64,000 bases of DNA. It comes from Brevibacillus formosus (GTDB lineage Bacteria > Bacillota > Bacilli > Brevibacillales > Brevibacillaceae). Location of the stretch: positions 1-64,000 of the forward strand of contig NZ_PXZL01000004.1 in the NCBI RefSeq assembly GCF_003013405.1. The letters are read 5' to 3'. The notes under the pieces are model-generated. The model did no database searches, had not been told where the DNA came from, and saw only the letters and a program-made list of their open reading frames with translations. A program made the translations under genes and the position numbers. The number at the start of each line of letters is the position of its first letter. The stretch's first letter is position 1. This document shows, in pieces, positions 1 to 7,876 of the stretch.

Positions 1-199
1 AGAGAAGAATATTTCCAGTCCTAGCGACTTTCGAAGTCCAGCCTAGCTTCGCAGTGATTTGCGGGCAAAAGAAATGCAACGTGCCCACGCTACGAAGCGG
101 CCACCACTTTTGCGTTTCCCCGCAAATCGCTGCGAAGCGGACAGTCCCCACTTCCTAGCAGGACGTAGCCCGGAGCGTAGACTGGAAATATTCTTCTCT
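1..199 (-). repeat. Large nested palindromic repeat, copy 1 of 3
   Basis: Perfect 20-bp inverted arms lie at 1-20 and 180-199. An inner pair at 47-65 and 119-137 differs at one position. Between the outer and inner stems on the right side (139-164) is a core related, on the minus strand, to cores in two other elements (34542-34565 and 43801-43825): a short CCT/AGG hairpin followed by GGGGACTGTCC. The flank next to the outer arm also matches copy 2 (TTTCCAGTCTACGC, then GGCTACG, then GCTAGG). No reading frame or transposase is inside. The element may begin just before the window. It could be a MITE-like element or a structured RNA. Confidence 0.8.
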
Positions 200-228
200 C
201 CACTGCGGCCCCGTTGATAAGAAGAATA

Positions 229-254
229 ACCACCTGCATAACTCTCACAGGTGG
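229..254 (-). terminator. Terminator of the VOC gene
   Basis: An 8-bp GC-rich stem (CCACCTG/CAGGTGG) lies 25 bp after the VOC stop codon. On the minus strand it is followed by a T-rich tail (TTATTCTTCTT). Confidence 0.65.
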
Positions 255-278
255 CATCTTTGGCGCTAGAAGTAAACT

Positions 279-692
279 CTATGCGTTTCTCTCTTCATCC
301 TCAGCAGAAGGCCAGCCACCCCATAGGTGGTTCAAATGCCCATCCGGATCACGAAAACTAAAGCTGTAGCCTCCGCCCCGCTTATACGTCATTTCACTAA
401 CTTCGATTCCTTTGCTTTTCAACTCCTCATAAACCTCATGAATTTGGTCTACCTGCAAGGAGATGATCGGCTGGGCTTGTCCGGCCATATCGGTAAAGTC
501 CAAACGCGGAACTTCTGGGCAACGAATCAGTCCGAGACCTACTCCGCCTACGTTCAACCACGCCTCATTGTCTCCAGGTGTATATTCAAACGTGAATGGA
601 ATGCCGAGGACATCGCGGTACCATTTTATGGATACCTCCAAGTTTTTGACTGGCAGCTGTACAACCGCAAAATTACGCACATGAATGCTCAA
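279..692 (-). CDS. VOC (glyoxalase/bleomycin-resistance) superfamily protein
   Basis: A 137-residue single-domain protein of the vicinal oxygen chelate fold. It shows the two paired beta-alpha-beta-beta-beta halves: an N-terminal VVQLPVKNLEVSIKWYRDVLG and a C-terminal stretch ending in FRDPDGHL. The substrate cannot be read from sequence; relatives include metal-dependent lyases, isomerases and antibiotic-binding proteins. The start is TTG at 692, chosen because AAGGAG sits about nine bases upstream and no ATG fits. It follows the ECF sigma gene by 77 bp on the same strand and may be co-transcribed with it. The last 25 or so residues closely resemble the C-terminus of that sigma factor in protein and DNA. 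Confidence 0.85.
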   Translation of the reverse strand: MSIHVRNFAVVQLPVKNLEVSIKWYRDVLGIPFTFEYTPGDNEAWLNVGGVGLGLIRCPEVPRLDFTDMAGQAQPIISLQVDQIHEVYEELKSKGIEVSEMTYKRGGGYSFSFRDPDGHLNHLWGGWPSAEDEERNA

Positions 693-769
693 TTGTGTTC
701 GCTCCTTTTTTTAAATATGTACTTTCATCCTCATAAACGAAAGAACAGAAGAAAAAGAAACGGGCACTT

Positions 770-1522
770 CTACCATTTCTGAAAAAAATGCAGCAAATGT
801 CCATCCGGGTCACGAACAGCAAAGAAAAGGCGATCACCTGCTACTGAAACCTTTTCCACGCTCACGCCCTGTTCAGCGAGGCACAGGTACGTTTGACAAA
901 TCGCATAGGCATCCCCCGCACGAAAGGCAGCCAAAAATTGCTCGAATCCTTCTTTTGATACAAAACCGGACGAATCACGACGTCCAGCTTTGTCGATATT
1001 CTTTTTGGTGGGCGAACTTTCATCCTGTCGGGATTGCTCAGCCAACACGAACAAGCGCTGGCGTGCCCTCTTCACCCCTTCCTTCACTGCCCCTACGGTC
1101 GTATGCAGCAATGCGGCTGTTTCCTGTGCCGTAAACGAAAAAATGTCCATCATGAGAATCAGCACCATCTGTCTGGCATTTAGACGATCCGCCAGTTGCT
1201 CGAACACCTCTCTCTGCACAAACGCATCGGATACACTCGACTGGTGCAGATAGATCGCTTCATCAAACAGGGCGGGATGCTCATTCGCCTTTTCTTTCCG
1301 GCAAAGATCGATCCAAGCATTCGTGGCAATTTGCCTCAAAAATGCCTTGGTTAGTTCTCTCTCTGGAGCCTTCTGCAAGGAACGATACACCTTCGTCAAT
1401 GTTTCTTGCAGGAGATCCTGCGCATCCCACTCGTTTTTCGTGAGGGACAAGCAATGCTTTTGAATATCTGCAAGAAAAGGTTTTACGCGCAAAAAGGAAG
1501 CCTTATCCTGATCAGCCTCCAT
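770..1522 (-). CDS. ECF-type sigma-70 factor with a C-terminal half-VOC extension
   Basis: A 250-residue protein. Residues about 10-75 look like sigma region 2 (DAQDLLQETLTKVYRSL), and about 120-165 like region 4, with a helix-turn-helix (FTAQETAALLHTTVGAVKEGVKRAR). After a basic linker, the last ~55 residues do not belong to a sigma factor. They align with the C-terminal half of a VOC domain, ending VRDPDGHLLHFF, where the downstream VOC protein has FRDPDGHLNHLW. It should direct RNA polymerase to a small regulon. The tail could sense a ligand or be a recombination scar. No anti-sigma gene is adjacent. ATG start with GGAGGG upstream. Confidence 0.8.
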   Translation of the reverse strand: MEADQDKASFLRVKPFLADIQKHCLSLTKNEWDAQDLLQETLTKVYRSLQKAPERELTKAFLRQIATNAWIDLCRKEKANEHPALFDEAIYLHQSSVSDAFVQREVFEQLADRLNARQMVLILMMDIFSFTAQETAALLHTTVGAVKEGVKRARQRLFVLAEQSRQDESSPTKKNIDKAGRRDSSGFVSKEGFEQFLAAFRAGDAYAICQTYLCLAEQGVSVEKVSVAGDRLFFAVRDPDGHLLHFFQKW

Positions 1523-1610
1523 ACGATCCCTCCGAAACTTTCCGACTATTCATACTCATTTTCAGAAAAATAAAGAACGCTGTCAACAAAGACCCATGTA
1601 AAAATAGGAA

Positions 1611-1652
1611 AGCGACCGTCCGGAACGGATTTTCCCGCTCCAGACAGTCGCT
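1611..1652 (-). terminator. Terminator of the rlmA-like gene
   Basis: A long imperfect 18-bp stem (AGCGAC.GTC.GGA.CGG) lies four bases after the stop codon. On the minus strand it is followed by TTCCTATTTTT. Confidence 0.75.
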
Positions 1653-1655
1653 GCT

Positions 1656-2534
1656 TTATTTCCTGCCAATCAGCACAACCAAGTCTATCGTCATGTCCAC
1701 TCCTGCCAAGTCAGACACCCGGTCCAACTGCTCAGGTGTCGTCCCCCATGCCAACGGAGTCATTTGGAGCAGAGAAGAAAGACTCCCTTCATCCAATCGG
1801 AACTGATACTGAACCCGTTCCTTGCCGATTAGCTGGAAGCTGGCTTTGAAGTGCTCGATCGTACGATGATTCGCATATTTTGTTTTGGGTGTGTCTTGAT
1901 ACAAGACTTCTCGTAGCTCTCGCAAATAGTTGGCCTCTGGAATGACTTTGATTATCCTTCCTTCATCAGCCAGGAGTCTATGAAACTCATCCGTATTGGA
2001 TGGAGATAACAGATTGAAAATGTACGGAAACTGTTTGTCCGCAAACGGCGCCTTCGTCAAATCGCCGACGCACCAAACTACTTCTGGATCGCTCTTCGCA
2101 GCGAGCATAACTCCCTCTTTGGCGAGATCGACACCCACTCCGATAAAGGGGACTTCGCTTGTTTGCATTACTCTCTGCCGAACCTGCGTCAGATGATAGC
2201 CTTCGCCGCATCCTGCATCGAGCACGTACATCTGGCTTTCCTCAGGTTCTTTCGTTTGCAGGATGACTTCACTCAAGACGTCATACAATGGATGAAAAAA
2301 GCCCTGTTCCATTATCGCCCTTCTCGCTGCAAACATTTGCTTGTCATACTTTGTTTTGTAGGTTCGCGAAGCCAAGTGAACATAGCCGTGCTTGGATAAA
2401 TCAAAGCAATGATGATTGCTGCATATCAAGCTGGTTGCAGGTACGTTGCGCATAGCCGCCATGCAAATTGGACAACGAAAAATCTCCACATGTTGGGAGA
2501 TAGCTGTAGAAATCAAAAAAAGCACCCCATTCAT
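1656..2534 (-). CDS. rlmA: RlmA-type 23S rRNA (guanine-N1) methyltransferase
   Basis: SAM-dependent methyltransferase of the RlmA/TlrB family, which methylates N1 of a guanine in 23S rRNA helix 35 (G745 or G748). The N-terminal zinc site is visible as C21-x2-C24 and C38-x3-H42, followed by the family signature FDLSKHGYVHLA. The class I methyltransferase domain follows, with motif I LDAGCGEGYH near residue 110. At 292 residues it is ~20 longer than the E. coli enzyme; the extra N-terminus (before EIFRCP) may mean the true start is an internal GTG or TTG. Whether it is the G745 or the G748 (macrolide-linked) type cannot be told here. Monocistronic, with its own promoter and terminator. Confidence 0.85.
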   Translation of the reverse strand: MNGVLFLISTAISQHVEIFRCPICMAAMRNVPATSLICSNHHCFDLSKHGYVHLASRTYKTKYDKQMFAARRAIMEQGFFHPLYDVLSEVILQTKEPEESQMYVLDAGCGEGYHLTQVRQRVMQTSEVPFIGVGVDLAKEGVMLAAKSDPEVVWCVGDLTKAPFADKQFPYIFNLLSPSNTDEFHRLLADEGRIIKVIPEANYLRELREVLYQDTPKTKYANHRTIEHFKASFQLIGKERVQYQFRLDEGSLSSLLQMTPLAWGTTPEQLDRVSDLAGVDMTIDLVVLIGRK

Positions 2535-2715
2535 TCGTATTTCGGTGAATGAAAAAAGGCACAGTCAAATAAACCCCAAGCATTTTCAAAAAAATGCGGG
2601 ATTACGTTGATCTGTACCTCACATTACCGATAACGAACGAACTGGATCATAACCAAGACGAGTAACACTCCTAACCTTCAATCAAGCGAGCGATTATAAT
2701 GGACGCCCAACTATG

Positions 2716-2724
2716 ATTATAGCA
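2716..2724 (-). promoter_or_regulatory. Extended -10 promoter upstream of rlmA
   Basis: On the minus strand the sequence reads TGCTATAAT, a perfect extended -10 box. The -35 region is weak. It would give a leader of about 170 nt before the rlmA start. The 301-bp gap 2535-2835 otherwise holds only a hairpin near 2777-2805. Confidence 0.5.
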
Positions 2725-2776
2725 CAGTACAGAGATATACCAGTACGATGAAAATTGGGGTACCGGAATGCTGAGA

Positions 2777-2805
2777 GGGCAGGAGCTCCGTTTTGCTTCC
2801 TGCCC
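2777..2805 (-). terminator. Possible terminator of the polysaccharide operon
   Basis: A perfect 8-bp stem GGGCAGGA/TCCTGCCC with a 12-nt loop lies 31 bp after the stop of the last gene of the operon. It has no clear U-run, so termination here is only suggested. Confidence 0.35.
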
Positions 2806-2835
2806 ATGCCGGCTCATGAAAGATGGTGGTTGCCT

Positions 2836-3795
2836 TCACTCCAGAAGCATGACCTCATCATATTTGATCATGATGCTTCCTTCCTTGTACTCCCCCACTT
2901 TTGACACATTCACCAGCCCCTTTATGTTTTGGAGAAGCGCACGGACGCTGTTCACTCCGCTTTCGTGAGCATGCGGATACCCCCCGCCAAAACGGGGATT
3001 GATCTCCGACACAACGTACTGATCTCCCACCAAGAAACAATCGATGTCAATGGGCCCACGCAACTCTAGGACACGAATGAGTTCCTTCGCTAGTGAAAGC
3101 AGCCGCGGATCTTTTACCGCCAGGGAGCGATCCGTCTCCCCTGCTCGCATCCGCAGCTTTTTGCGGGCGAAAAGTGTCACCAGCTCCCCCGAGATCAGAT
3201 CCACATAGCCATCCATTCCATACTCCTCCGCCTGCAAGAACGGTTGAATGACGACATCCTCCGTTTTTTCCATGAGCACGGACCATTCTTGATCATTCTC
3301 TACACGTGTGATGCCCAAACTGGCACTCCCATACCGCGGCTTAACGATCAATGGATACGTAATCTGCCCTGAAAAAAGCGCTGCTTGTACCTCGTCCATT
3401 TTTGTAAAGGTGGGAATGACAGGAATCTCGTGTGCGGACAAAAAGTCATACGTTGCCATCTTATCCAAGCACATCTGGATGACATCCCGATTGGACACGA
3501 TCACCTCGATGCCCTGCATGTAGAAATGATCTGCATGCGCAGCCAACAGTGTCAGCTCAGGGTCTATTAAAGAGAGGATTGCCTTGATCTCGTACCGTTG
3601 GCAAATTTGCAGCAGGGCATCTAGATAACCAGGATCGTCGATGCGCGGCACCTGCTCGTGATGATGGGCAGCGTACAGGGCCGGGGCCGTCGGATCGCAG
3701 TCGACTGCTATGATTTTGCCAGTGTCACCCCATTCCCGTACAAAATAGTGGAGCAGCTTGACTCGTCTGCCTACACTGGTCACAAGTACGTTCAT
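2836..3795 (-). CDS. ATP-grasp ligase, CarB/PylC-like, last gene of the polysaccharide operon
   Basis: A 319-residue ATP-grasp enzyme of the kind that joins a carboxylate to an amine through an acyl-phosphate. The N-terminal pre-ATP-grasp Rossmann part (VLVTSVGRRVKLL) covers ~1-100. The ATP-binding glycine-rich loop IVKPRYGSASLGI lies near 150-162. The Mg-binding EINPRFGGGYPHAHE near 265-280 is strongly conserved in carbamoyl-phosphate-synthase-like members. Its start (AGGAGG upstream) abuts the stop of the decarboxylase-fold gene, so the two are coupled. In this setting I infer a step that attaches an amino acid or similar acid to a sugar or amine; the substrate is unknown. Confidence 0.85.
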   Translation of the reverse strand: MNVLVTSVGRRVKLLHYFVREWGDTGKIIAVDCDPTAPALYAAHHHEQVPRIDDPGYLDALLQICQRYEIKAILSLIDPELTLLAAHADHFYMQGIEVIVSNRDVIQMCLDKMATYDFLSAHEIPVIPTFTKMDEVQAALFSGQITYPLIVKPRYGSASLGITRVENDQEWSVLMEKTEDVVIQPFLQAEEYGMDGYVDLISGELVTLFARKKLRMRAGETDRSLAVKDPRLLSLAKELIRVLELRGPIDIDCFLVGDQYVVSEINPRFGGGYPHAHESGVNSVRALLQNIKGLVNVSKVGEYKEGSIMIKYDEVMLLE

Positions 3796-5067
3796 TCAGT
3801 TCACGACCTCCTGCTTGTCAACGTGAAAACGATAAACCGATTCGGGAATGAATTGTTGGAGAGTCTCTTTTCCCCTGACAATGATCGCTTCATTTCCGTC
3901 GATGGCGAGAACCGGCGGCCTCTCCCGAATAAATGGCGGATTAAAGACGAGCGTATAAGCTCCCACGTGACCGAAGACAAAATAATCCCCGCTATCAGGC
4001 AAAGGCCCCGTGTAATCTTGAAGCAAATAATCTTTTTCCATACACGTATACCCGACAACATGATAGCTCGCTTCGGGAACTGACTTACGGTTGCATACAT
4101 GTCGGGCAGGCAAGAGGTGCGCGTGCATCGTCGGCTTGACATTGTGAATGCTGCCATCCACGAGAACAAACCGCTCTCCTCTGTTTTCCTTTACATCGAT
4201 GACTTGGCAAACGAAATCAACGGTATCTGCCACAAGTGAAATACCCGGCTCCAGAATCAGCAACGGCGCATGATCCAGCTCCGCCAGCTCCTCCCTCACG
4301 ACAGATGTAATCGCTTCGGCGTACTCCTCAAAGGTTGGTGCAGCTGTCATCCCGAACGAGGCCGGGAGCTCGCCATAGAATCCGCCTCCAATATCGATAA
4401 AAGCAAGCCGCTCTCCCAAATGCTGTTTCCCCAAACGGCATAGATGACGCGTTATTTGACGATATACACCCACACTGCGATTCGTGGAAAAGTGTCCATG
4501 CAACCCGACTACATGCACATTCGGGGCGACAGTCAATTGGCTCAGGGCTTTTTCCAAATTACCGTTTTCGACGCAAAAACCAAATCGGCTGACCTCGTAC
4601 CCATTTTGCAGAGGGCTCACTCCACCCCTGGCCAAATCCACATTAATCCGCAGCCCGATCCGAATCGTCTGCTCGGGGTACTGCTTGGCATAGGCCACCA
4701 CCCACGGTATTTCCGAAAAGGAATCCAGATTGATCAGGCTCCCCTGCTCTAAGGCAAGGTGAATGTCCTCTTCCGTTTTGAGCGGGCCGTTAAAAATAAT
4801 GGAGGCAGGATCGACGCCGAGTTTTAGTGCCAATTCGTATTCCAGTCGAGAGACAACTTCTGCATGCGCCCCTAACTGATGCAGCTTTTGGCATAAAAAC
4901 GGCAAATAATTGGTCTTATAGGAATACGCGACGACTACATGCTCATAGCGTCGAGTAAAAGCCCGTTGGAAACGGCGATAGTTCTCGGAAAGCTTCACTG
5001 TATCCAGCACGTAAAAAGAAGACGAGCAGAGACTGCGCCATTTTTCTACCTGCTCATAACTATACAT
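3796..5067 (-). CDS. PLP-dependent decarboxylase, LysA/DapDC-like fold
   Basis: A 423-residue fold-type III PLP enzyme related to diaminopimelate, ornithine and arginine decarboxylases. The PLP lysine is K51 in VAYSYKTNYLP, where typical DapDC has YAVKAN. The phosphate-binding DIGGGF is near 233, EPG near 284, and the C-terminal cysteine region reads CMEKD instead of CESGD. The usual HVGS substrate-pocket motif is GHFST here. These differences argue against the housekeeping lysine enzyme and for a dedicated one acting on a free or carrier-linked amino acid. It overlaps the aminotransferase gene upstream by 8 bp and touches the ATP-grasp gene downstream. Confidence 0.85.
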   Translation of the reverse strand: MYSYEQVEKWRSLCSSSFYVLDTVKLSENYRRFQRAFTRRYEHVVVAYSYKTNYLPFLCQKLHQLGAHAEVVSRLEYELALKLGVDPASIIFNGPLKTEEDIHLALEQGSLINLDSFSEIPWVVAYAKQYPEQTIRIGLRINVDLARGGVSPLQNGYEVSRFGFCVENGNLEKALSQLTVAPNVHVVGLHGHFSTNRSVGVYRQITRHLCRLGKQHLGERLAFIDIGGGFYGELPASFGMTAAPTFEEYAEAITSVVREELAELDHAPLLILEPGISLVADTVDFVCQVIDVKENRGERFVLVDGSIHNVKPTMHAHLLPARHVCNRKSVPEASYHVVGYTCMEKDYLLQDYTGPLPDSGDYFVFGHVGAYTLVFNPPFIRERPPVLAIDGNEAIIVRGKETLQQFIPESVYRFHVDKQEVVN

Positions 5068-6232
5068 GGCGCACCCCCTGTTCCTGGTTCAGGAGGCAGT
5101 TCGTGATCACATCGACGACTCGCTCTTGCTGTTCAGCGGTCAAACTGGAACCGGACGGCAGGCAAACCCCTTGGGCAAATAAGCGATCTGATACACTCTC
5201 ATCAGGTTGGTGTGGATAGTATTGGCACTGTTCGAACAACGGTTGAAGATGCATTGGCTTCCACACGGGACGCGCTTCGATATTTTCTTTGCCCAGTGCA
5301 TCGATCAGTTGTGCAGCAGAGAGGGTTGTGTCCGCTGGATTCAGTGTCATCACGGTCAGCCATCGTGTGGATCGCCCTGTCGCCGGCTCGGGCATGAACG
5401 AAATACCAGGCAATTGTCCGAGGGCTTGTTCATAACGCTTGTAAATCCCTCGCCTTGCCTCGATGCGCTCCTCCAATACGCGCAGCTGCCCCCGGCCAAT
5501 CGCCGCCAGTACGTTGCTCAACCGATAGTTGTAGCCCATCTCTTCATGCTGGTAATGCCTGGCTGGCTCCTTCGCCTGCGTCGACCAGAAGCGCGCCTTT
5601 TCGATCGCCTCAACGTCATCGGAGACGAGCATTCCACCCCCTGAAGTCGTCATGATTTTATTGCCATTAAATGAAAAGGTCCCAACATGACCAAAGGCAC
5701 CGCTCATTCTCCCTTTGTATACAGCCCCTAACGATTCTGCTGCATCCTCCACCACGCACACCCCATACTGCTCACAAAGCCCAATCAACGGCCCCATATC
5801 TGCGCTCTGCCCATATAAATTGACGATGACGACCGCCTTGGGCAACCTGTCCGCTGCTGCCGCTTCCCTCAAGGCTCGCTCTAATGCCTGCGGAGACATA
5901 TTCCAAGACCCTTCCTCGGAATCAATGAATACAGGAGTCGCTCCCTGGTACAGAATCGGATTGGCACTGGCGACGAAGGTGAGACTGGAGCAAAACACCG
6001 TATCACCCGGAGCGACGCCCGCTAGCCTTAGCCCGAGATGGATAGCAGCCGTACCAGAGGACACAGCCAGTGCAGCTTTTACGCCCACATACTGGGCAAT
6101 CTCTCGTTCAAAAGCATCCACGTGTTCCCCCAACGGTGCGATCCAATTGGAGGCAAAGGCGTCTGCCACCAAGTCCCGCTCATCCGCCCCCATATGTGGC
6201 GGTGATAAAAAGATCCGCTGCTGCGCACTCAT
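5060..6232 (-). CDS. DegT/DnrJ/EryC1 family sugar aminotransferase, PglE/EpsN-like
   Basis: A PLP-dependent transaminase of nucleotide-linked keto-sugars, ~390 residues. It resembles, as I recall it, Campylobacter PglE (UDP-4-keto-6-deoxy-GlcNAc to UDP-4-amino-4,6-dideoxy-GlcNAc) along its length: FLSPPHMG at the N-terminus, SNWIAPLGE near 28-36, VEDAAES around D163, the PLP lysine K192 in NGNKIMTTSGGG, and YNYRLSNVLAAIG. The start is placed at 6232 rather than 6307 because GGGGGGACG precedes this ATG, it overlaps the upstream stop as ATGA, and homology starts here. Its substrate is probably made by the PglF/CapD-type dehydratase of the same operon. Confidence 0.9.
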   Translation of the reverse strand: MSAQQRIFLSPPHMGADERDLVADAFASNWIAPLGEHVDAFEREIAQYVGVKAALAVSSGTAAIHLGLRLAGVAPGDTVFCSSLTFVASANPILYQGATPVFIDSEEGSWNMSPQALERALREAAAADRLPKAVVIVNLYGQSADMGPLIGLCEQYGVCVVEDAAESLGAVYKGRMSGAFGHVGTFSFNGNKIMTTSGGGMLVSDDVEAIEKARFWSTQAKEPARHYQHEEMGYNYRLSNVLAAIGRGQLRVLEERIEARRGIYKRYEQALGQLPGISFMPEPATGRSTRWLTVMTLNPADTTLSAAQLIDALGKENIEARPVWKPMHLQPLFEQCQYYPHQPDESVSDRLFAQGVCLPSGSSLTAEQQERVVDVITNCLLNQEQGVRHV

Positions 6233-7260
6233 TTTGACGTCCCCCCATTGCGATAGGCAGGAAAAAAATCTTGCTCGCCAGCCTGATCGACCTGTAGTTT
6301 TTGACACAAAGCCAGATACACTTCCTCATCGTGAACTTTCTTGCCCATCCAGTAAGGAAAATGATTGCCGTTTGCAAACGAGGACTTGAAACGGAACAAG
6401 CCATCTCCATCCAGATTTCCGCCTCCAAGGAGAAGGAGCTGTGCTCCATCCTGCTTTGCCTGCTGGATCATGGCGTCGAAGAGGAGGTGGTTGACGCCAA
6501 GTGCCATGTCCTCCGTATGGGATGCCCCTAGCTGATAGTGGGCGAATTGATTTCCACTGAGCAAAAGCACTCCCGCCACCGGCCGATCCTCATGTATAGC
6601 AAGCAGAAGGCGGGGCTTGCACAATGCTGTTTTTTTCATGAGCCCCGCAAAAAATTCCGGAGCATAGTAGTAGTGCGCCGCGGCTCGATTGCGGTCCATC
6701 GTCTCCCGATGCATCTGGATAAAAGAATGCAGCCGATCGGTCCCACCCAATGTAACCCGGACGTCGTTTGCCGTAGCCTTCCTCATATTTCGTCCGACGT
6801 TTTGCGTATAGTGGGCACGAATGTAGGCAAGTGTGGGGCGCAAATCGACCGCTGTTACCATCCTCACCAGATCCAGCCGCATTTGACCCGCGAACAGCTC
6901 CGCATTCCCCAGCAACGGATGAAAGCGAACCGTTTCTGTCAGATAGTTTTTGTACCGACAGTAGACGTGGAATTGCTCCTGGAACAATCGGGCAGCCGTC
7001 TGCCCTCCCACGACAAATGGCCCTCCGTATCCAATCGAAACCAAATCGGCATAGCCGGAAATCCACCCATCCAGACGTCTGACCAAATACGGATAGAAAA
7101 CCTCGTTCTCCCCACTCTTGAAAAAAACAGCTTCTGGCGTACCCTGCTCCATTTTGGCGTATAGCTGCACAAATTCTTTCGTGTAGGACACGTCCAAATG
7201 TAAAAAACGTCGCAAATATTCGGTCCAATCATCCTGCTCCGACAGTACGATCAGGCTCAC
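6229..7260 (-). CDS. FemAB-like / GNAT-fold acyl or aminoacyl transferase
   Basis: About 343 residues of a double GNAT-like protein as found in FemABX peptide-bridge enzymes and in exopolysaccharide loci. The second half has the typical AHYQLGASHTEDMALGVNHLLF followed by LLGGGN...DGLFRFKSSF, the family's end signature. FemX proteins transfer amino acids from aminoacyl-tRNA to muropeptides. In polysaccharide loci the acceptor is generally unknown. The start is taken as GTG at 7260, preceded by GGGAGG. The upstream GTG at 7293 has its GGGA directly abutting the start. Cytoplasmic, no signal peptide. It overlaps the sugar-transferase gene upstream and couples as ATGA to the aminotransferase. Confidence 0.75.
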   Translation of the reverse strand: MSLIVLSEQDDWTEYLRRFLHLDVSYTKEFVQLYAKMEQGTPEAVFFKSGENEVFYPYLVRRLDGWISGYADLVSIGYGGPFVVGGQTAARLFQEQFHVYCRYKNYLTETVRFHPLLGNAELFAGQMRLDLVRMVTAVDLRPTLAYIRAHYTQNVGRNMRKATANDVRVTLGGTDRLHSFIQMHRETMDRNRAAAHYYYAPEFFAGLMKKTALCKPRLLLAIHEDRPVAGVLLLSGNQFAHYQLGASHTEDMALGVNHLLFDAMIQQAKQDGAQLLLLGGGNLDGDGLFRFKSSFANGNHFPYWMGKKVHDEEVYLALCQKLQVDQAGEQDFFPAYRNGGTSK

Positions 7261-7876
7261 ATGCTTCCCTCCCAGCGTGCTCTGTGTTATCACTCCCTCT
7301 GAAGTCTTCTACCGTGACGCTGCCCTGCTGATTTATGCCTGTCGATTGAAAAACACGCTTGATCGTCAGACCGATAATCCGCATATCCAGAAAAAAGCTG
7401 CCATTTTCTACATACCAGACGTCCAGCTCGAACTTTTGCTCCCAGTTAATCGCATTTCTCCCATTGACCTGCGCCCAGCCTGTAATCCCTGGCTTTACAT
7501 CGTGTCGCTTTAATTGCCGCGGCGTGTACAGAGGCAGGTACTCCATCAGCAGCGGTCTCGGCCCTACGATGCTCATTTCACCACGAAGCACATTCCATAA
7601 TTGCGGCAGTTCATCCAAGCTATACTTGCGCAAAAGCGCTCCGAATGATCCCAGTCGCTGCTCATCAGAAAGAAGCACTCCACTCTCATCGCACTCATTG
7701 GTCATTGTGCGAAATTTGTAGATGAAAAAAGGTTTTCCATGCAAACCTGGTCGCTCCTGTACAAACAAAACCGGAGACCCCAGCTTCCAGCGGATGAGCA
7801 GACTCACTAGCAAAATCAATGGGGACAGCATGACGAGCATCAGGAAGGATACGCAACGATCAAACAAAGACTTCAT
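7229..7876 (-). CDS. Initiating sugar-phosphate transferase, PglC/EpsL type
   Basis: A 215-residue bacterial sugar transferase (monotopic phosphoglycosyl transferase) that moves a sugar-1-phosphate from a UDP-sugar to undecaprenyl phosphate, the first membrane step of polymer assembly. One N-terminal re-entrant hydrophobic helix (residues ~8-28) is followed by the conserved KFRTM, the SLDELPQLWNVLRGEMSIVGPRPLL block, and GITGWAQVNGRN. Family members of this length commonly use N-acetylbacillosamine-type or hexose substrates. With the dehydratase and PglE-like aminotransferase in the operon, a 4-amino-4,6-dideoxy sugar is likely. AGGAGGTG lies just before its ATG. It overlaps the deacetylase gene by 17 bp. 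Confidence 0.9.
   Translation of the reverse strand: MKSLFDRCVSFLMLVMLSPLILLVSLLIRWKLGSPVLFVQERPGLHGKPFFIYKFRTMTNECDESGVLLSDEQRLGSFGALLRKYSLDELPQLWNVLRGEMSIVGPRPLLMEYLPLYTPRQLKRHDVKPGITGWAQVNGRNAINWEQKFELDVWYVENGSFFLDMRIIGLTIKRVFQSTGINQQGSVTVEDFRGSDNTEHAGREACEPDRTVGAG

Noticed and set aside
1..199. Insertion-sequence ends for the palindromic elements
   Set aside because: No transposase frame inside or between copies and no obvious target-site duplications. A non-autonomous element remains possible.
5715..6389. 224-codon plus-strand frame opposite the aminotransferase gene
   Set aside because: Antisense to a gene with clear PglE-like motifs. Composition is Ser/Pro/Thr-rich as expected for a shadow frame.
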